Notes under the pieces: model-generated | Databases searched by the model: none | Told to the model about the DNA's origin: nothing | The model's input: the letters and a program-made list of their open reading frames with translations, nothing else | In this document: positions 10,844 through 21,600 of the stretch, piece after piece | Layout of the letters: each line of letters opens with the position of its first letter | Numbering within the stretch: the stretch's first letter is position 1 | From: Nissolia schottii | Taxonomy: Eukaryota; Streptophyta; Magnoliopsida; Fabales; Fabaceae | Assembly (NCBI GenBank): GCA_003254905.1 | Contig: QANU01018435.1 | Span: forward strand, 1,478 to 65,477 | Direction of reading: 5' to 3' | DNA: 64,000 nucleotides | Made by a program: the position numbers and the translations under genes

Positions 10844-12466
10844 TATAACACCCCTACTAACTGCCTACACTATAGTCATAAGCAATGCTCATAGGGTTGT
10901 TATCTGCTTTGGTTGGGTTACTTCTAGCCCCTACTTTTAGCTTTGCAAATATTTCTTACTTGAAAATATGGACCGTTTTGAAACTTTTTGCTTTTCTTTA
11001 TTAAATCATAAATTAGGAGTCGTGCGTGTTCAAGGACTCATATAGATATGCGAGCAATAGAGTCCTAATGGACTTAAGCGATAACTAATCTATCGGACAT
11101 TCATACAGAATATTTCATGATATACATACATACACATAGGTATATACAAACACCTGGTCCATAACACCATTACACATCTGAGTAATAATACATAATTACA
11201 CATAATGCACATAATCGTTAATGTCTGATCTAGACCATTTAACTGTTGCAAAATACAACATACTAATCGCGGTCATACTTGGTGAAAAGGGTAGCTCCTA
11301 TTTCTTCTCAGTGATCTTCAGACTTTGAGTCAGGCCGTCCTATGATGCCTTGTCCTCTCAGGTGTACTGGTCGTATTCGCCTGGAATCATAAAGGAGTGG
11401 GGGTGAAAACATTGCATTCTCAGTGGGAATCCTTAGCCCTAACTATCGTTTCATTACTCAGTTATGATCCGGGCCACTCAGGAGATCTCTAAGTGCTCAT
11501 ACATACTAAACTCTGTATTAGTTTTTATCGTTTGTCCTAATCCTAAGTAGCGTAATCTAGTTTACTAGGTGACTGAGGATTTCTAATCTTTGCATTACCT
11601 ATCGATTAGTGCTTATTAACTTTATTCGTTGGAGTCTTGTAACGTCCGATCACATGCTTGCGTAGTCTATGACTTCCATATAGGCCATCTCAAGAGTTCT
11701 TTTAACGGTAACTTACATGATATACATACTTACATACATACATATATACATACATCACATATCTTATGCATGAGGGGATCTGGGGTTCTCTTAGCGCCCT
11801 ATCAAGCTTGCTAATCGGGGTCGCATCCTTCTTAGTTCTTTATGTCCTTCCACCTTTGTAGTCGTGGCCTCCGGCTACAACCTACTTGTGTTTCGGTATC
11901 GTTGTCGACCCGACAGCGCTCTGACCGGTGTGGTAGCTAACCACGCATGCTCTTTGGCATAAATCCTTAAACAACGGTAAGAACAACCATCCGGCTTGGG
12001 GGATGGTGAGGGGCCTACCCTTTCGACGCTACCAGGTGTGGACTCGTGCTTTCCTCAGCCTGCTTTGTGGACGCGACCGGGAAATGTAGACCAGTGATAA
12101 GTGTCATATTTTGGTATTTTCATAGGTTAAAATGACACTTATCTGCATTGTTTTATATGAATTTACTAACCTATTTCCCCACTTTTGTGTAAATTTGGTA
12201 TAGTTAAGAGAATATATATTTATTTTGTATAATAATGCAATTCTTGTCATTTTCCATATAGATCAGAGGCATGAATCAAAAGAGCTACACAGCAGGAATT
12301 AACGCTGACTTTGCCACAGATTTTTCACCAGATGGAGATTGAATCTCAGTTTGATGTCAACTACAAAGTTGTAGATCTATATCTTAGCTTTAAGTGGAGA
12401 TTTGAATCACCTCAATCCGAGATCTGTAGCCAAAGTTATCGTGATTTTACTAACTGTTATGCAGAC

Positions 12467-12580
12467 CAATCCGCTGAGCGGCCTCTGAAATTGCTTAAGG
12501 CTGAAGAAACTTCAAGATGAAGCAATCCTTGAATCGCCTAGGCCGCTCAGCGACCCTTGTAATCCGTTGAGCAGCCTGAA
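12467..12580. repeat. CCGCTGAGCGG motifs in an Athila-like LTR
   Basis: Three motif copies (CCGCTGAGCGG, CCGCTCAGCGA, CCGTTGAGCAG) lie just upstream of the TATA box at 12593. Other Athila-type LTRs in this window show the same placement. Confidence 0.7.
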
Positions 12581-12592
12581 GCTGAAAAAATC

Positions 12593-12599
12593 TATAAAA
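12593..12599 (+). promoter_or_regulatory. TATA box of nested Athila-like LTR
   Basis: TATAAAA followed by a GGAGGAGGCC segment. Position and context match TATAAATAGGGAGGCC in the complete Athila LTRs, so it is probably the LTR promoter. Confidence 0.6.
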
Positions 12600-13514
12600 G
12601 GAGGAGGCCAAATCCGAATTCATTCAGTTTTCAACCTTTTGATACATACAGAACTTGGAGAAAATAAAGAGTTAGAGAGCTGAGATAGAAGAGGAAGTTG
12701 GAGAAGGAGCCAAGAGAGGTCGAGGAGCAGGACGACACTCACCATGGTGGTGTGAAAACTTGTCATGGTGAACGTCCAATACCTTGTTCTTTGATTTTCT
12801 CTTGTAAGATGGATTTATAATCCTCTTTTTGTTGGGATTTTGATGAATATTATGGTGTGATTGTATCCATAAAACTCTTGTATCCATGAATCTATTGCTT
12901 TCTTTACTTTACATGAATTGATCTTATGGTTAATGCTTGTTTTAGATTAGCTACCTAAAGCATGACTTGAAACTTGATTGTTTGTGAGTGAGAACTGCAT
13001 TAATTAAGTTAGAACTAGATTAAATCATCTAATAGTCCTAATTGGTAGAAATAGAGTTACGGTTATTAGTCATTTTAACACCTGAAATAATGTCAGTTTG
13101 CTTTGTTAGTTTGTGCAAGAGATTGACAAAATAATAAAAGGGAACCGAGTGATCTTTTTATGCTTGAAAGAGATGATTAAGATAAGAACTGGTGGCGAGA
13201 AATCAAAGAAGTGATAATTCATGTGCACTGAGTAAATGGATATATGAACCCGTAATATGATTCAATTCCCAACAAGCTTCCTAATCTGCTTCTAATTCGT
13301 TGTCAATTTATCTTTTGTTACTTTAGTTAATTTAAAAATCAATTTACCAATCACCCACCTTATTGTTTAATTAACAAACTCAAGAATGACTTTATTCAAC
13401 TCCCTATGGATACAACTATACCTGACTATACTGCAATTGAATCCCTTGATGATTTGAAAGCTGTAAAGTATGATATATAAAACGACGAGAGTGAAAAATA
13501 AGCTTTCACCAATC

Positions 13515-13640
13515 AGCTATGCTGGCATGCCCTTTTTACGCCACCAGAAGTGTACCTTTGCTCTCTGGCATGCCTTTTGACGCTACCAGGAGTGTACCTT
13601 TACTCTCTGGCATGCCCTTTGGGCGCTACCAAGAGTGTTC
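13515..13640. repeat. Hairpin-type tandem repeat in L8
   Basis: Three units of about 45 bases, each GGCATGCC(C/T)TTTT.ACGC.ACCAG.AGTGTACCTTTGCTCT-like. CTGG(T)AGC and GC(A)TGCCAG can pair within a unit. L13 has the same array at about 32985-33110. Confidence 0.6.
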
Positions 13641-14099
13641 TACTTAACATTCTTTGGGAATTGGTGACATCACGTCCTTAAACATTCATCTTTTCTTTCT
13701 TTATTTCTTTCTTTGACATAAAATCAGGTCTTAAACCTACGTTCACATCATTGACCAATCTACCTTGCTGGACTAGTAAGGGGCTTGTCCTATGGACGTG
13801 CCAAGAGAGATGATAACCCTAATCATATAGCTATGTACTTTCTTCAAGGTGCACCGAACCCTCAGTAGCCGAAACCTTCTTAAGACATCACTTTTTTTCC
13901 TAGGATTCATTTATGATCTTTAAAACATTAGGTGATTGCTTTCTAGTTATCTATAGTCGTCCTAAAGAACAAATGACGACTGAGTCCCATGATGCATGTT
14001 AACATAGCACATACTTTCATAATCATTTTCAACAGAAAATATAAATTCCAAAGGTTTCGTACTTGTTGGAATATGTGGGTAGGCTTGAAAACTCAGGTC

Positions 14100-14290
14100 A
14101 TTCAGTGGTCATTCGAATAACTAAGGCTGTTCATTCGAATGACCTAAAAATTTGGCTCTTTGTTTGTAAAAATCATGAGTCATTCAAATGAACAGGGCTA
14201 GGTCATTCGAATGACCTGGCAAATTTGCTCCTGGATGAGTGAAATTCAAGGTCATTCGAATGACTATGCTTGGTCATTCGAATGACTTTG
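14100..14290. repeat. GTCATTCGAATGAC palindrome cluster in L8
   Basis: Six or so copies of the 14-bp perfect palindrome GTCATTCGAATGAC or one-base variants, spaced 25-60 bases apart, downstream of the donor-like site on the minus strand. Confidence 0.8.
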
Positions 14291-14760
14291 CGTCAGACTC
14301 ATTCACAACGTTGTTTCTTGCCTGTTTCTCATGTTTTCTTACTAAAAAATCATTTAGGGTTCCCACATGTTCCAACAATCATTATAATACATTTTTCTAA
14401 ATCAAAATCTCATAAAATCATTTACGCACTATCACAACAATATTTACTAGATAACCTCTATTACGTTATATTTTCATATAGCACACACATAGCACGTAAA
14501 AATCACCAAGGAGGTGAGTAAGCTAGGGTTACCCATTTCTTAAGCATATTTGGAGGCGGTGAAAGTTGTGAGAAAATGTTCCCACGAACGTTGGTGTGAT
14601 CCTGCTATTTGTCCTAAGTCCGGCAGCGTAACCGCAGAGTGCACGAACAGAACAAATATATATATATAGTAGACTCAAGCAGTGAATGCTTGAAGGTATG
14701 ACAACTGAGGGCCATATTTATAGCCACTTGCATGGCTTTGTTGCCGCCTTACTGTGTTGG

Positions 14761-14765
<5 letters not shown>

Positions 14766-14800
<35 letters not shown>
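14766..14800. repeat. (TTA)n microsatellite
   Basis: An uninterrupted run of about 11-12 TTA units in the U3 of L8, just upstream of its TATA-like box. AT-rich simple repeats occupy this place in L3, L4 and L11 too. Confidence 0.9.
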
Positions 14801-14806
<6 letters not shown>

Positions 14807-15256
14807 CATCCTTATCCCTACTTAACTTTTAAGTTTTGCAGGGATAAGAATAGATTAATTAATTGCTCCATGGCTTGTGCTAATGGCCGTGGGCCATGTG
14901 ATCAATTTTGATCATGTTTGGTCGTTAATCGTTCATGTACGGATGTCCTAAAAATATTTTGAACATACCATCGTGATCTACGAATTTTCCTTATCAGGAA
15001 TTTAAGTCCGATCAAGGTATTCGTAAATTTATTTTCATAACAGTGTATTTTACGGATACCTTTGAGTTGTAATTAAATTCCGGTGACAATCGAAAATCGA
15101 TCTGAATCTCGCGAAACTCCGCGAGATCACAAAATCACTATTTTGACTAGCATTTTTAGGAATTAAATTTAATAATTTAATTTTTCAGTCTTAATAATTG
15201 ACTCGTACTTATTTATTATGCTAAATCTTTGTAAAGGAAAAAATCGGGATGTTACA

Positions 15257-15273
15257 TTCCACCCCCTTAAAAG
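15257..15273 (-). other. Polypurine tract of the chromovirus-like element
   Basis: Minus strand CTTTTAAGGGGGTGGAA sits immediately before the LTR start TGTAACATCCCG of L8. The upstream context (GGGGCGAAATTC then the tract) is the usual 3' end of Tekay/Del-type elements. This fixes L8 as a 3' LTR and the element orientation as minus. Confidence 0.75.
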
Positions 15274-15758
15274 AATTTCGCCCCAAAATTCCAGCGTTGC
15301 TAAAGTCTTTAGGTATCCCTATTTCTATTTTAAAGTCTTTTACTATTTACTGCTTACTCATCCTGAACAAAATCATCATTATCTTGTTCTCCTTGGACTA
15401 TCCTGGCAAAACTCCTTCCGATTGCTGGGCTGGTGTTGTTTTGTAATTTCTGGCAAAATGTTACTCTTTTCTACATCGGTAGCAGACATCCTATTGGATT
15501 GCAGGCAAAGTTACTGTGCAGGTCCTACAGAAGTGACTAGTCTTTCTGCATTGGTAGCAAACCTCCTTCTCGACTAAGCAAATTTCTCGGTGTGGTTGGC
15601 CGCACTTTTGACCAGGTGAATTATCAGCTCCGTGTGCTCCTGTTGCTGATGTGGTGACAGCTTGCCCAACTTGCTGGTCTACGATTGAGGCCAGCTTGCA
15701 GTGCTTGACATAGTGTCCGTATTCCTCGTATCTATTGCAGACATTTTGCCCTGCCCGG
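15274..15758 (-). pseudogene. Gag zinc-knuckle remnant of chromovirus-like element (part 2)
   Basis: The minus-strand translation contains CYQCRKTSHFCRTC, a complete CX2CX4HX4C knuckle (about 15520-15570), and a broken knuckle CNRYEEYGHYVKHC, in which the second Cys is Tyr, at about 15690-15745. These bind nucleic acid in Gag of Ty3/gypsy elements. The frame is broken by stops. It continues at 19171 on the other side of L9. Below the knuckles the sequence runs straight into the 3' end of the element with no protease, RT or RNase H, so pol is deleted here. Confidence 0.65.
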
Positions 15759-16314
15759 TGTAACATCTCGTTTTTTCCTTAGTAGATATTTCATGAATTA
15801 AATAGGGGAAACAAGATCTCCCACGAGCTTTTAGATTAAAAGTGTCTACATAAATAATTTTGCTCATTTTCACGAAGTTCTGTAGACAGTAGAATAAATC
15901 CTTTCTGTAATCTGGGTACAATCGCGTGTCTAAGGTATCTGTAAAATATACGGACACAGAAGAAAGCTCACAAATACCTTAGATTAGCTTAAATTATTCA
16001 TTAGAAAAATTAGTAGATCATAAGAACGTGGTCGGAATATTTTTAGGGTATCCGTACGTAAAGTACCTGAACTGGTAATGACTAAACCTGATCAAAATTG
16101 ATCTGTATGTGGCCCTTAATTCTTGGTCACAAAAATTTTCCAAGAGACAACGGCCAGGGACATCCAAGAAGTGGCCAAATGGCCAAGTCAACAAGTCAAA
16201 GAATGAGTCATGTAGTGACTAAGCGTTGCTTAGGTCATGCATGATGTCATCTTAGGAGTAAAATGGTAAATTACTCTAAAGGCATTTTGGGAAAGGGAAT
16301 TTCATGGGTTGGCC

Positions 16315-16322
16315 TATAAATA
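16315..16322 (+). promoter_or_regulatory. TATA box of L9
   Basis: TATAAATA in the context GGCCTATAAATACTCC. L15 and L12 have the same GCCTATAAATACC context, which marks the LTR U3/R boundary about 30 bases further on. Confidence 0.7.
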
Positions 16323-17464
16323 CTCCTTAGAATCTAAAATTTTAGAGAGAAAAAGGAAAATCTTGCCAAAACTCTATCTAATTTCACACCTAGTTGTTAT
16401 TCTGTTAACCCACAAATGCAGAAACCTTCCTACACAAACCCTAGCAAGGATTTCTTAGAAATTTCCTAACCTTAACTCACCAAAATCCTCTTAAGTTCTT
16501 AGAAAAAGCTTGAAGAAGCCTAGCCTAGAACTGGAGCTTAGGAAGCGTCATCGCAAGTCCATAGTCTGTAGAAAGTACCGGAACCACAGCAAGACTCGGA
16601 AAAGCGGGTAAACCGACTTATCCATTGTCTATGTGGTTGTATGTTAGATAATATATGATGTTACAATGATGTTAGGATGTTGTATGTGACTATGACTATA
16701 TATATGTGTTGTTGATATTTTTTTTGGAACTGCTGGTGCTATCTGTGACTTTGTCAGAATTTAGGAAAGCCTAAACTGGAAATAGGACTATATCATGTTT
16801 TTATAAAGAACTGTATGCTGGGAATTTTATCTCAAAAAACTAAGGTTATTTTTTAGTTCTACACGAAAAATTGAGTGGGGATGTCAAGTTTTGTGATTTT
16901 TGGAGTCCCCGATGAATTTTTCAGTAAACAAATTGAAAACGATGTTTCCAACAAGAGCAAAACGGGAATTTTGAGTTTTGGAACTGATAAACTGTGTTGA
17001 TTTTCAGAAAATATGGGTTTAGAACAATCAAAAACCTAAGAGCAAGTCTTAAGTCCATCGGATTTTTGAGAACTAAAATTCTAAAGAAAACATGGCTTTA
17101 TGGGGGTAAAATAGTAATTTTGAGAAAGGGTAAAACAGTAATTTTGTGAACTTAGGGTTGAATACTGAATTTCAAAGTATGAAAAATAATCTTAGGGCTA
17201 TCAAAAACCTTGGGGTAAGGTCTTGAACCTCTCCGGTTTCTGATCACTAATTTCTGATAGAAAGTTGATGCATGCTTGATGATTTATGAACTAATTGTTA
17301 GGGATATGTTGGATGTATGATGAAAAGTGTTTTGGAACATGAAATTAAGTCTCTATATTAATGGAAATTGATAATAAATGTTAGAGGAAATTTTTTTGAG
17401 ATTGGATATGAGAAACCTTGCAGAACATGCAAAATTACAAGAATTGAGGACTGAAATTCGTCAG

Positions 17465-17620
17465 GGGGCACTGAGCGGCTCGTGAGGGCGCTGAGTGGCC
17501 TAGGGCTTGTGCTGAGCGGCCTGACTGAAAATTCAGGATCTCAAGGTTTGAGACTTAGAATTTTCTTGTACGTGACCTATGAGACTTCACGGTACGCAAA
17601 GCGGCCTGAAACTCTAAGTC
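17465..17620. repeat. CTGAGCGGC motif cluster in L9
   Basis: Degenerate copies of the CCGCTGAGCGG family (CTGAGCGGCTCG, CTGAGTGGCCTA, CTGAGCGGCCTG, AAGCGGCCTG) lie between the donor-like site and the hairpin array. Confidence 0.6.
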
Positions 17621-17939
17621 ATGAGACTTTATGAAATAGAGCTTTTTAGACTACTTGCAATCGTCCATGGATCCGCTAATTTTAATAAGAAATTCATCTG
17701 ACATGATTATGTTGTTTATGGAACAAATGCTTGGATATGCTATGTTAGGTTTTAGCAAGTGACAATATGTTTCCTATGCTTATGAGATCATGATAATGAA
17801 TTAATGATATATGATTAAATGTATTGATGCACAGTAAGGGATTGAACTATGTTTATGCTATACGAACTGTTGACTTGAGATATTGGATGGTACAAAGGAA
17901 AGAGTAAGAGCAATCAGATATTGCCACAGATGAGGCAGT

Positions 17940-18420
17940 TGGGTTTCCGTAGGTAGGTGGCTTACGGAATACTCATATTCTTGTAGGTATGTTGCTTGCG
18001 GGCATGTTCATTTCCCTGTCGGTAGGTATCTTGCAGGGAAAAGGCAAATGGAACTCCGTAGGTAGGTGGCTTGCAGAATACTCATATTCCTGTAGGTAGG
18101 TAGCTTGGAGGAATATTCACTTCCCTGTCAGTAGGTGGCTTGTAGGGAAGGGGACGGTTAATGTTTCCTGTAGGTAGGTGGCTTGAAGGAATGCCCACTT
18201 CCCTATCAGTAGGTGGCTTCCAGGGAAGAAGCAATCAATATTCTTGTCGGTAGGTTGCTTGCAGGAATGTTGACATCCCCGTCGGTAGGTAGCTTGCGGG
18301 GATAGAAATGTCAGAGCTCTGTTACTAGGTTGCTGGAAAGAATGTCCTCTTCCCCATTGGTAGGTAGCTTGCGGAGGAAAGAATGTCATAATCCCGGCAG
18401 GTAGGAGCTTACGGGAATGT
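17940..18420 (+). repeat. Tandem hairpin array with compensatory stems in L9
   Basis: About 13 units of 30-50 bases share a core GGTAGGTGGCTT flanked by complementary arms. The arms differ between units but mostly still pair: TTCCGTA/TACGGAA (17945-17969), TTTCCCTG/CAGGGAAA (18011-18041), ATATTCCT/AGGAATAT, CTTCCCT/AGGGAAG (two units), ATCCCCG/CGGGGAT and TCCCG/CGGGA. One unit uses a wobble (ATTCTTG/CAGGAAT). A few units, near 17980, 18055 and 18310, have lost pairing. It lies inside the putative LTR intron. Confidence 0.75.
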
Positions 18421-18647
18421 GCTATGTGCTAGTTGCAAAGGCAAGTAAGATGATGATTATAAGAGAATAATTATAAGATGATGATTATAAGATGATGCTA
18501 ATAACAGAATCCTATATTAGTAGGTATGAATGAAAACTTGTTCCCTCAACGTTAGAATAAAGAGTAGATGACATATATAAGGAAAGACTAGATTCCCTCA
18601 GTCACCTAGTAATGTAAATGATCAGTGATGACTAAGATTTTCTCACT

Positions 18648-18690
18648 GAGAACGCAGAGTTCTCACACCCGCTCCTTTATGGTTCTAGGT
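18648..18690 (+). promoter_or_regulatory. Conserved hairpin plus acceptor-like site in L9
   Basis: GAGAAC-GCAGA-GTTCTC forms a perfect 6-bp stem with a 5-base loop. It is followed by the pyrimidine-rich ACACCCGCTCCTTTATGG and TTCTAG|GT. Almost every LTR of the family here repeats this module (L5-L9, L11, L13-L16). The splice-site reading is an inference. Confidence 0.55.
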
Positions 18691-19170
18691 AAGCACGACA
18701 AGGACGTCAGCGCGGTACGTGGAGGAGCAGACTTGAAGAAGATGAACTGAGGAATAGGATAACAGGGGCTTGACTAAAGATGTTACGATCAGCCCTTAGT
18801 TAGTATGGTTCATGTGTTGTATACTGTGAGAAAGTACATGTATGTATTAACTATGATACTATCTATGTAAATGATTGTGAATATATGCTATGGACCATTT
18901 GTCTACTTATTGTTTGACATTGTTATGTTGGAGTAGTTATTCGCTTAGTATAAAACTTTAACGTTTGCATTATAAATTCTATTTAACGCGCGGCTCATAT
19001 TTTATATCACACGTATATAGCGAAAAAGTTTCAAAACGGTCCATGTTTTGTAAGTAAGAAATATTTTCAAAGATAAAAGTAGGGACTAAAAGTAACCCCA
19101 ACCAAAGCAGAAAACAACCTAGTGAGCATTGTTTATGGCTATAGCATAAGCAGTTAGCTAGGGTGTTTCA

Positions 19171-19745
19171 CCCGGCAATTTCCCCTATGTAACTTGCCGT
19201 ACCTTTGGCACCGTGGGTTATTCCCTCCTGTCACCTTGCATTGTTGATTAAAATGACCAGGTTTTTTGCATCTGAAGCAGATCGTCTATCCTACCAAATA
19301 GTTCCCTAGGTGTTTCTTGCCGCACCCCGTGCAAGGCTGTTTGGATCCTCCTTCCTCTTGTTGTTGTGTTGGTGTTGGTTTCTCTTGCTGGGATTAGGCT
19401 TGAACTTGTGCTGGGCTTTGTTGTGGTTGTGGTGTAATTTGAACTTGAAACGATTTTCTTTTCCTTTGATCTTTTTCTGGTCCTCCATGTGGGATTATCT
19501 TCCGTTTTCCCTTCCCATCTCTGAGGATTGCCAACCTCCCCAAGGTCCTTTCTTGGATTAAGCACATGGTGACTAGGGTAGCATAATCTTGAACACCCAT
19601 CATATTGATCGACGTCTGCATTTTTCGCCTACGTCCTTGCAGGTACCTCCGGTACTTCCATCCCTCACCCATACTTGCCTCGTAGGTCCTAGCGTATTCG
19701 CATAGCTCTTCAAACCTTGTGGCGTACTCCCTTACTGACATTTCT
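19171..19745 (-). pseudogene. Ty3/gypsy Gag remnant (part 1), split by L9
   Basis: The minus-strand translation starting near 19741 contains a retrotransposon Gag domain (SVREYATRFEELCEYA, then GRRRKMQTSIN, then CLIQERTLGRL), followed by a Gln/Lys-rich linker. In another frame come a zinc knuckle CFRCKKPGHFNQQC (about 19235-19280) and a half knuckle CQRYGKLHRGNC (about 19176-19212) at the L9 insertion. Gag packages element RNA in particles. Frameshifts and a missing pol show it is dead. The multiple knuckles suit a Tekay-like chromovirus. Confidence 0.7.
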
Positions 19746-20040
19746 CTTTGTTATTGTAGGCAGGCTCTATGAACGACAGCAATTCAGCCCATGTTCCCGG
19801 TAATCCTGGCGCACAAGCTCTCACAATGTCTTCCAAGGTCTAAATAGTTTGTTCCGACCGGCCATCTATCTGGGGATGATAGGCAAAACTTAAATGTAGC
19901 TGAGATCCTTATGCCTTTTGAAAGGCCATCCAGAGTCTGGAAGTAAATCCTGAATCTCTTTCAGGAATAATAAAGGAAGGTACGCCATGTAATCTTTCCC
20001 TTTATGTTGAGTGCTTATGGTGTTACAGTCAGAGAGAATT
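19746..20040 (-). pseudogene. Integrase core fragment fused upstream of gag
   Basis: The minus-strand translation gives AYHPQIDGRSEQTI, then TLEDIVRACAPGLPGTW and FIEPAYNNK. Upstream of that are RLHGVPSFIIPERDSGFTSR and WMAFQKA. This is the conserved second half of a Ty3/gypsy integrase core (AYHPQTDGQSER-type motif). It lies upstream of gag in reading direction, the reverse of normal gag-pol order, so an internal rearrangement joined integrase to gag. Stops interrupt it. A diverged second copy begins at 28978. Confidence 0.7.
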
Positions 20041-20380
20041 CTCTCACAGGTCATTCGAATGGCTAAAGCCATTCTATTCGAATGACCCTACTCTTCTGTG
20101 GTTAGACTTGTGACAAGGGTAGTCATTCGAATGACTAGTTTTCCTTCATTTGAATGACCCTTGGGACAAGAGAGTCATTCGAATTACCCCCCGTGTTTCA
20201 TTCGAATGGCCTGAAATTTTAGCATTCGGGTTGCTGATTTTTTAAGTAGTCATTCGAATGATCTATCCTAAGTCATTCGAATGACCTGTGTTCTGATGTA
20301 ATTAAAATGCCTTTTTTCTTCTTTTTTCCTCACTTTTTCTTATCTCTCTCCCTCATTTCCTAACCTTAACAGAGCTCTAC
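20041..20380. repeat. TCATTCGAATGA palindrome cluster, copy 1
   Basis: Six or more copies of (G)TCATTCGAATGA(C) or variants occur between 20045 and 20290, then a pyrimidine-rich tract (20300-20375). The same segment recurs at about 29145-29470 with a few percent divergence. It precedes the plant-transposon-protein pseudogene in both copies. L10 is inserted at its end, after TCTAC. Confidence 0.75.
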
Positions 20381-21304
20381 TAAAACACCCTAGCTAATTG
20401 GCCTATGCTTAAGTCATAGCCTTCCTAGCTAGGTGGTGCTCTTCTGGTGCTACGTGAAACACCCTTGCTAACTGTTTACCCGTACGCAGTAAACAATGCT
20501 CACTAGGCTATTTTCTACCTGGTGGGAATACCTTAGTCCATTGTTATCTTTCGAAAATAGTTGCTTGAGAAAATAGGGACCAGTTCTGAAACTTTTCCTT
20601 TGCCTCGATTATTTAATAAAATAGAGCCATGTGTCAGAAAGAACAAATATAGCAAGCAGTAAAGCAGATAACTGTCCAATAATAGTAAAGCATACAATAT
20701 ACATCCATCTGGTCCATCACAAACAATCACATAGGTATTACTACAATAAGTAATATGCAAGTAACATGTTCAATATATGCAATACATAACATTAAAATAC
20801 AAGGGCTAACTGTAGCACTTCCCAGTTTACCCCTAACAAAGTACTAACTACTGCTGGCTCCAGTGTCACTGTCTGGTTCTGACCGCCTCATAGCTCCTTG
20901 GCCGGTTCGGCCTCATCCTCATAGTATAAGTCATCACCTGTTCCTGAAGTCATAGGGCAGTGGGGGTGAGAACGGTAGGTTCTCAGTGGAAATAACTCTA
21001 GCACCTGCTCAGAGATTTCTAAGTGTGCATACATACTAAACATCCTACTGATTATTATCTGGCCTAAGTTCTGAACGTCTTTATCTACGTTACTAGGTGA
21101 TAGGGGAACTATTCTTGCTTACTACGTTCTCGTGCTTATTAACATTACGTTTACATACATAGCCGTCTCGAGCATTCTCTTGACGGTAATTGTATAACAG
21201 CAGAATCATACATTACATATACTCATGCACAACAGAATGCAGAATCATACAGTACATATACTCATGCACAACAGAATCATCAGAATGAACATGATTTTTG
21301 GAAT

Positions 21305-21600
21305 ATATGTTATTCCCACCATAGCATTGCCCTCTTTTGACAATACTATGACGGAATAACATCGCACCTCCAGGTGGCCCTCTGTTGACCCCTGCGGTGA
21401 GCTTCCACTTGCCGCGAGCCCTCTCTTGACCCCTCGGCAGTGGGCATATATTGTACCCCCACCTTAGCCTGCCCCCTTTCGACAATGCTAGGCGTGGTAA
21501 CCGCATACCTCCAAGTATGCCATATCGACACCACCTGTGGCGGGCTTCCACATTCAGGATGTCCCTTTGACCTCCTGAAGTGGGATCATTATTTGGCATC
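21305..21600. repeat. Imperfect hairpin array in L11
   Basis: The same kind of array as in L6: TTATTCCC...GGAATAA, CAGGTGG-type arms, and CCACATTCAGG...CCTGAAGTGG pairs. Open frames across it on both strands are by-products of the repeats. Confidence 0.55.

Larger units (their letters stand above)
12095..13511 (+). mobile_element. Athila-like solo LTR nested in L8
   Basis: It starts TGATAAGTGTCA and ends near CTTTCACCA. Flanks ACCAG and ATCAG are a target duplication with one mismatch. The uninterrupted L13 homolog near 32965 reads straight through this site, which supports the boundaries. The 3' half (CTTGTAAGATGG, CCTCTTTTTGTTGGGATTTT, then a long AT-rich part) is homologous to the LTRs of the Athila element at 37248-47447. 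No PBS, internal region or second LTR is present. Confidence 0.75.
10844..15256 (-). mobile_element. 3' LTR (L8) of a minus-strand Ty3/gypsy chromovirus-like element
   Basis: It starts at 10844 with TATAACACCCC (G to A change in the family TG) and ends at 15256 in GGGATGTTACA. Directly beyond 15256, read on the minus strand, is a polypurine tract after the 3' end of a coding-like internal region, so this is a 3' LTR. Features on the minus strand are the U3 block (about 14935-14980), (ATT)n, a TATA-like TATAAATATGG (about 14708-14718), a donor-like site (14524-14535), a GTCATTCGAATGAC cluster, a CTGGTAGC...GCATGCCAG hairpin array, and the hairpin/acceptor (about 11385-11435). L13 is its close partner and carries the PBS. 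An Athila-like solo LTR (12095-13511) is nested inside. Confidence 0.75.
15759..19170 (+). mobile_element. Long-LTR family, solo LTR L9
   Basis: It starts TGTAACATCTCG at 15759 and ends GGGTGTTTCA at 19170, with a perfect target duplication CCCGG on both sides (15754-15758, 19171-19175). In order it shows the U3 block GGTCGGAATATTTTTAGGG (about 16030-16050), TATAAATA at 16315, a donor-like GCGGGTAAAC (GT at 16619), a CTGAGCGGC cluster (17465-17620), a covarying hairpin array (17940-18420), a perfect GAGAAC/GTTCTC hairpin (18648-18664), an acceptor-like TTCTAG (AG at 18687-18688), and the conserved 3' end. There is no second LTR and no internal region, so this is a solo LTR. It splits a gag remnant. 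Confidence 0.88.

Noticed and set aside
15218..15577. Plus-strand frame of 119 residues
   Set aside because: Crosses the L8 border and lies antisense to zinc-knuckle gag sequence.
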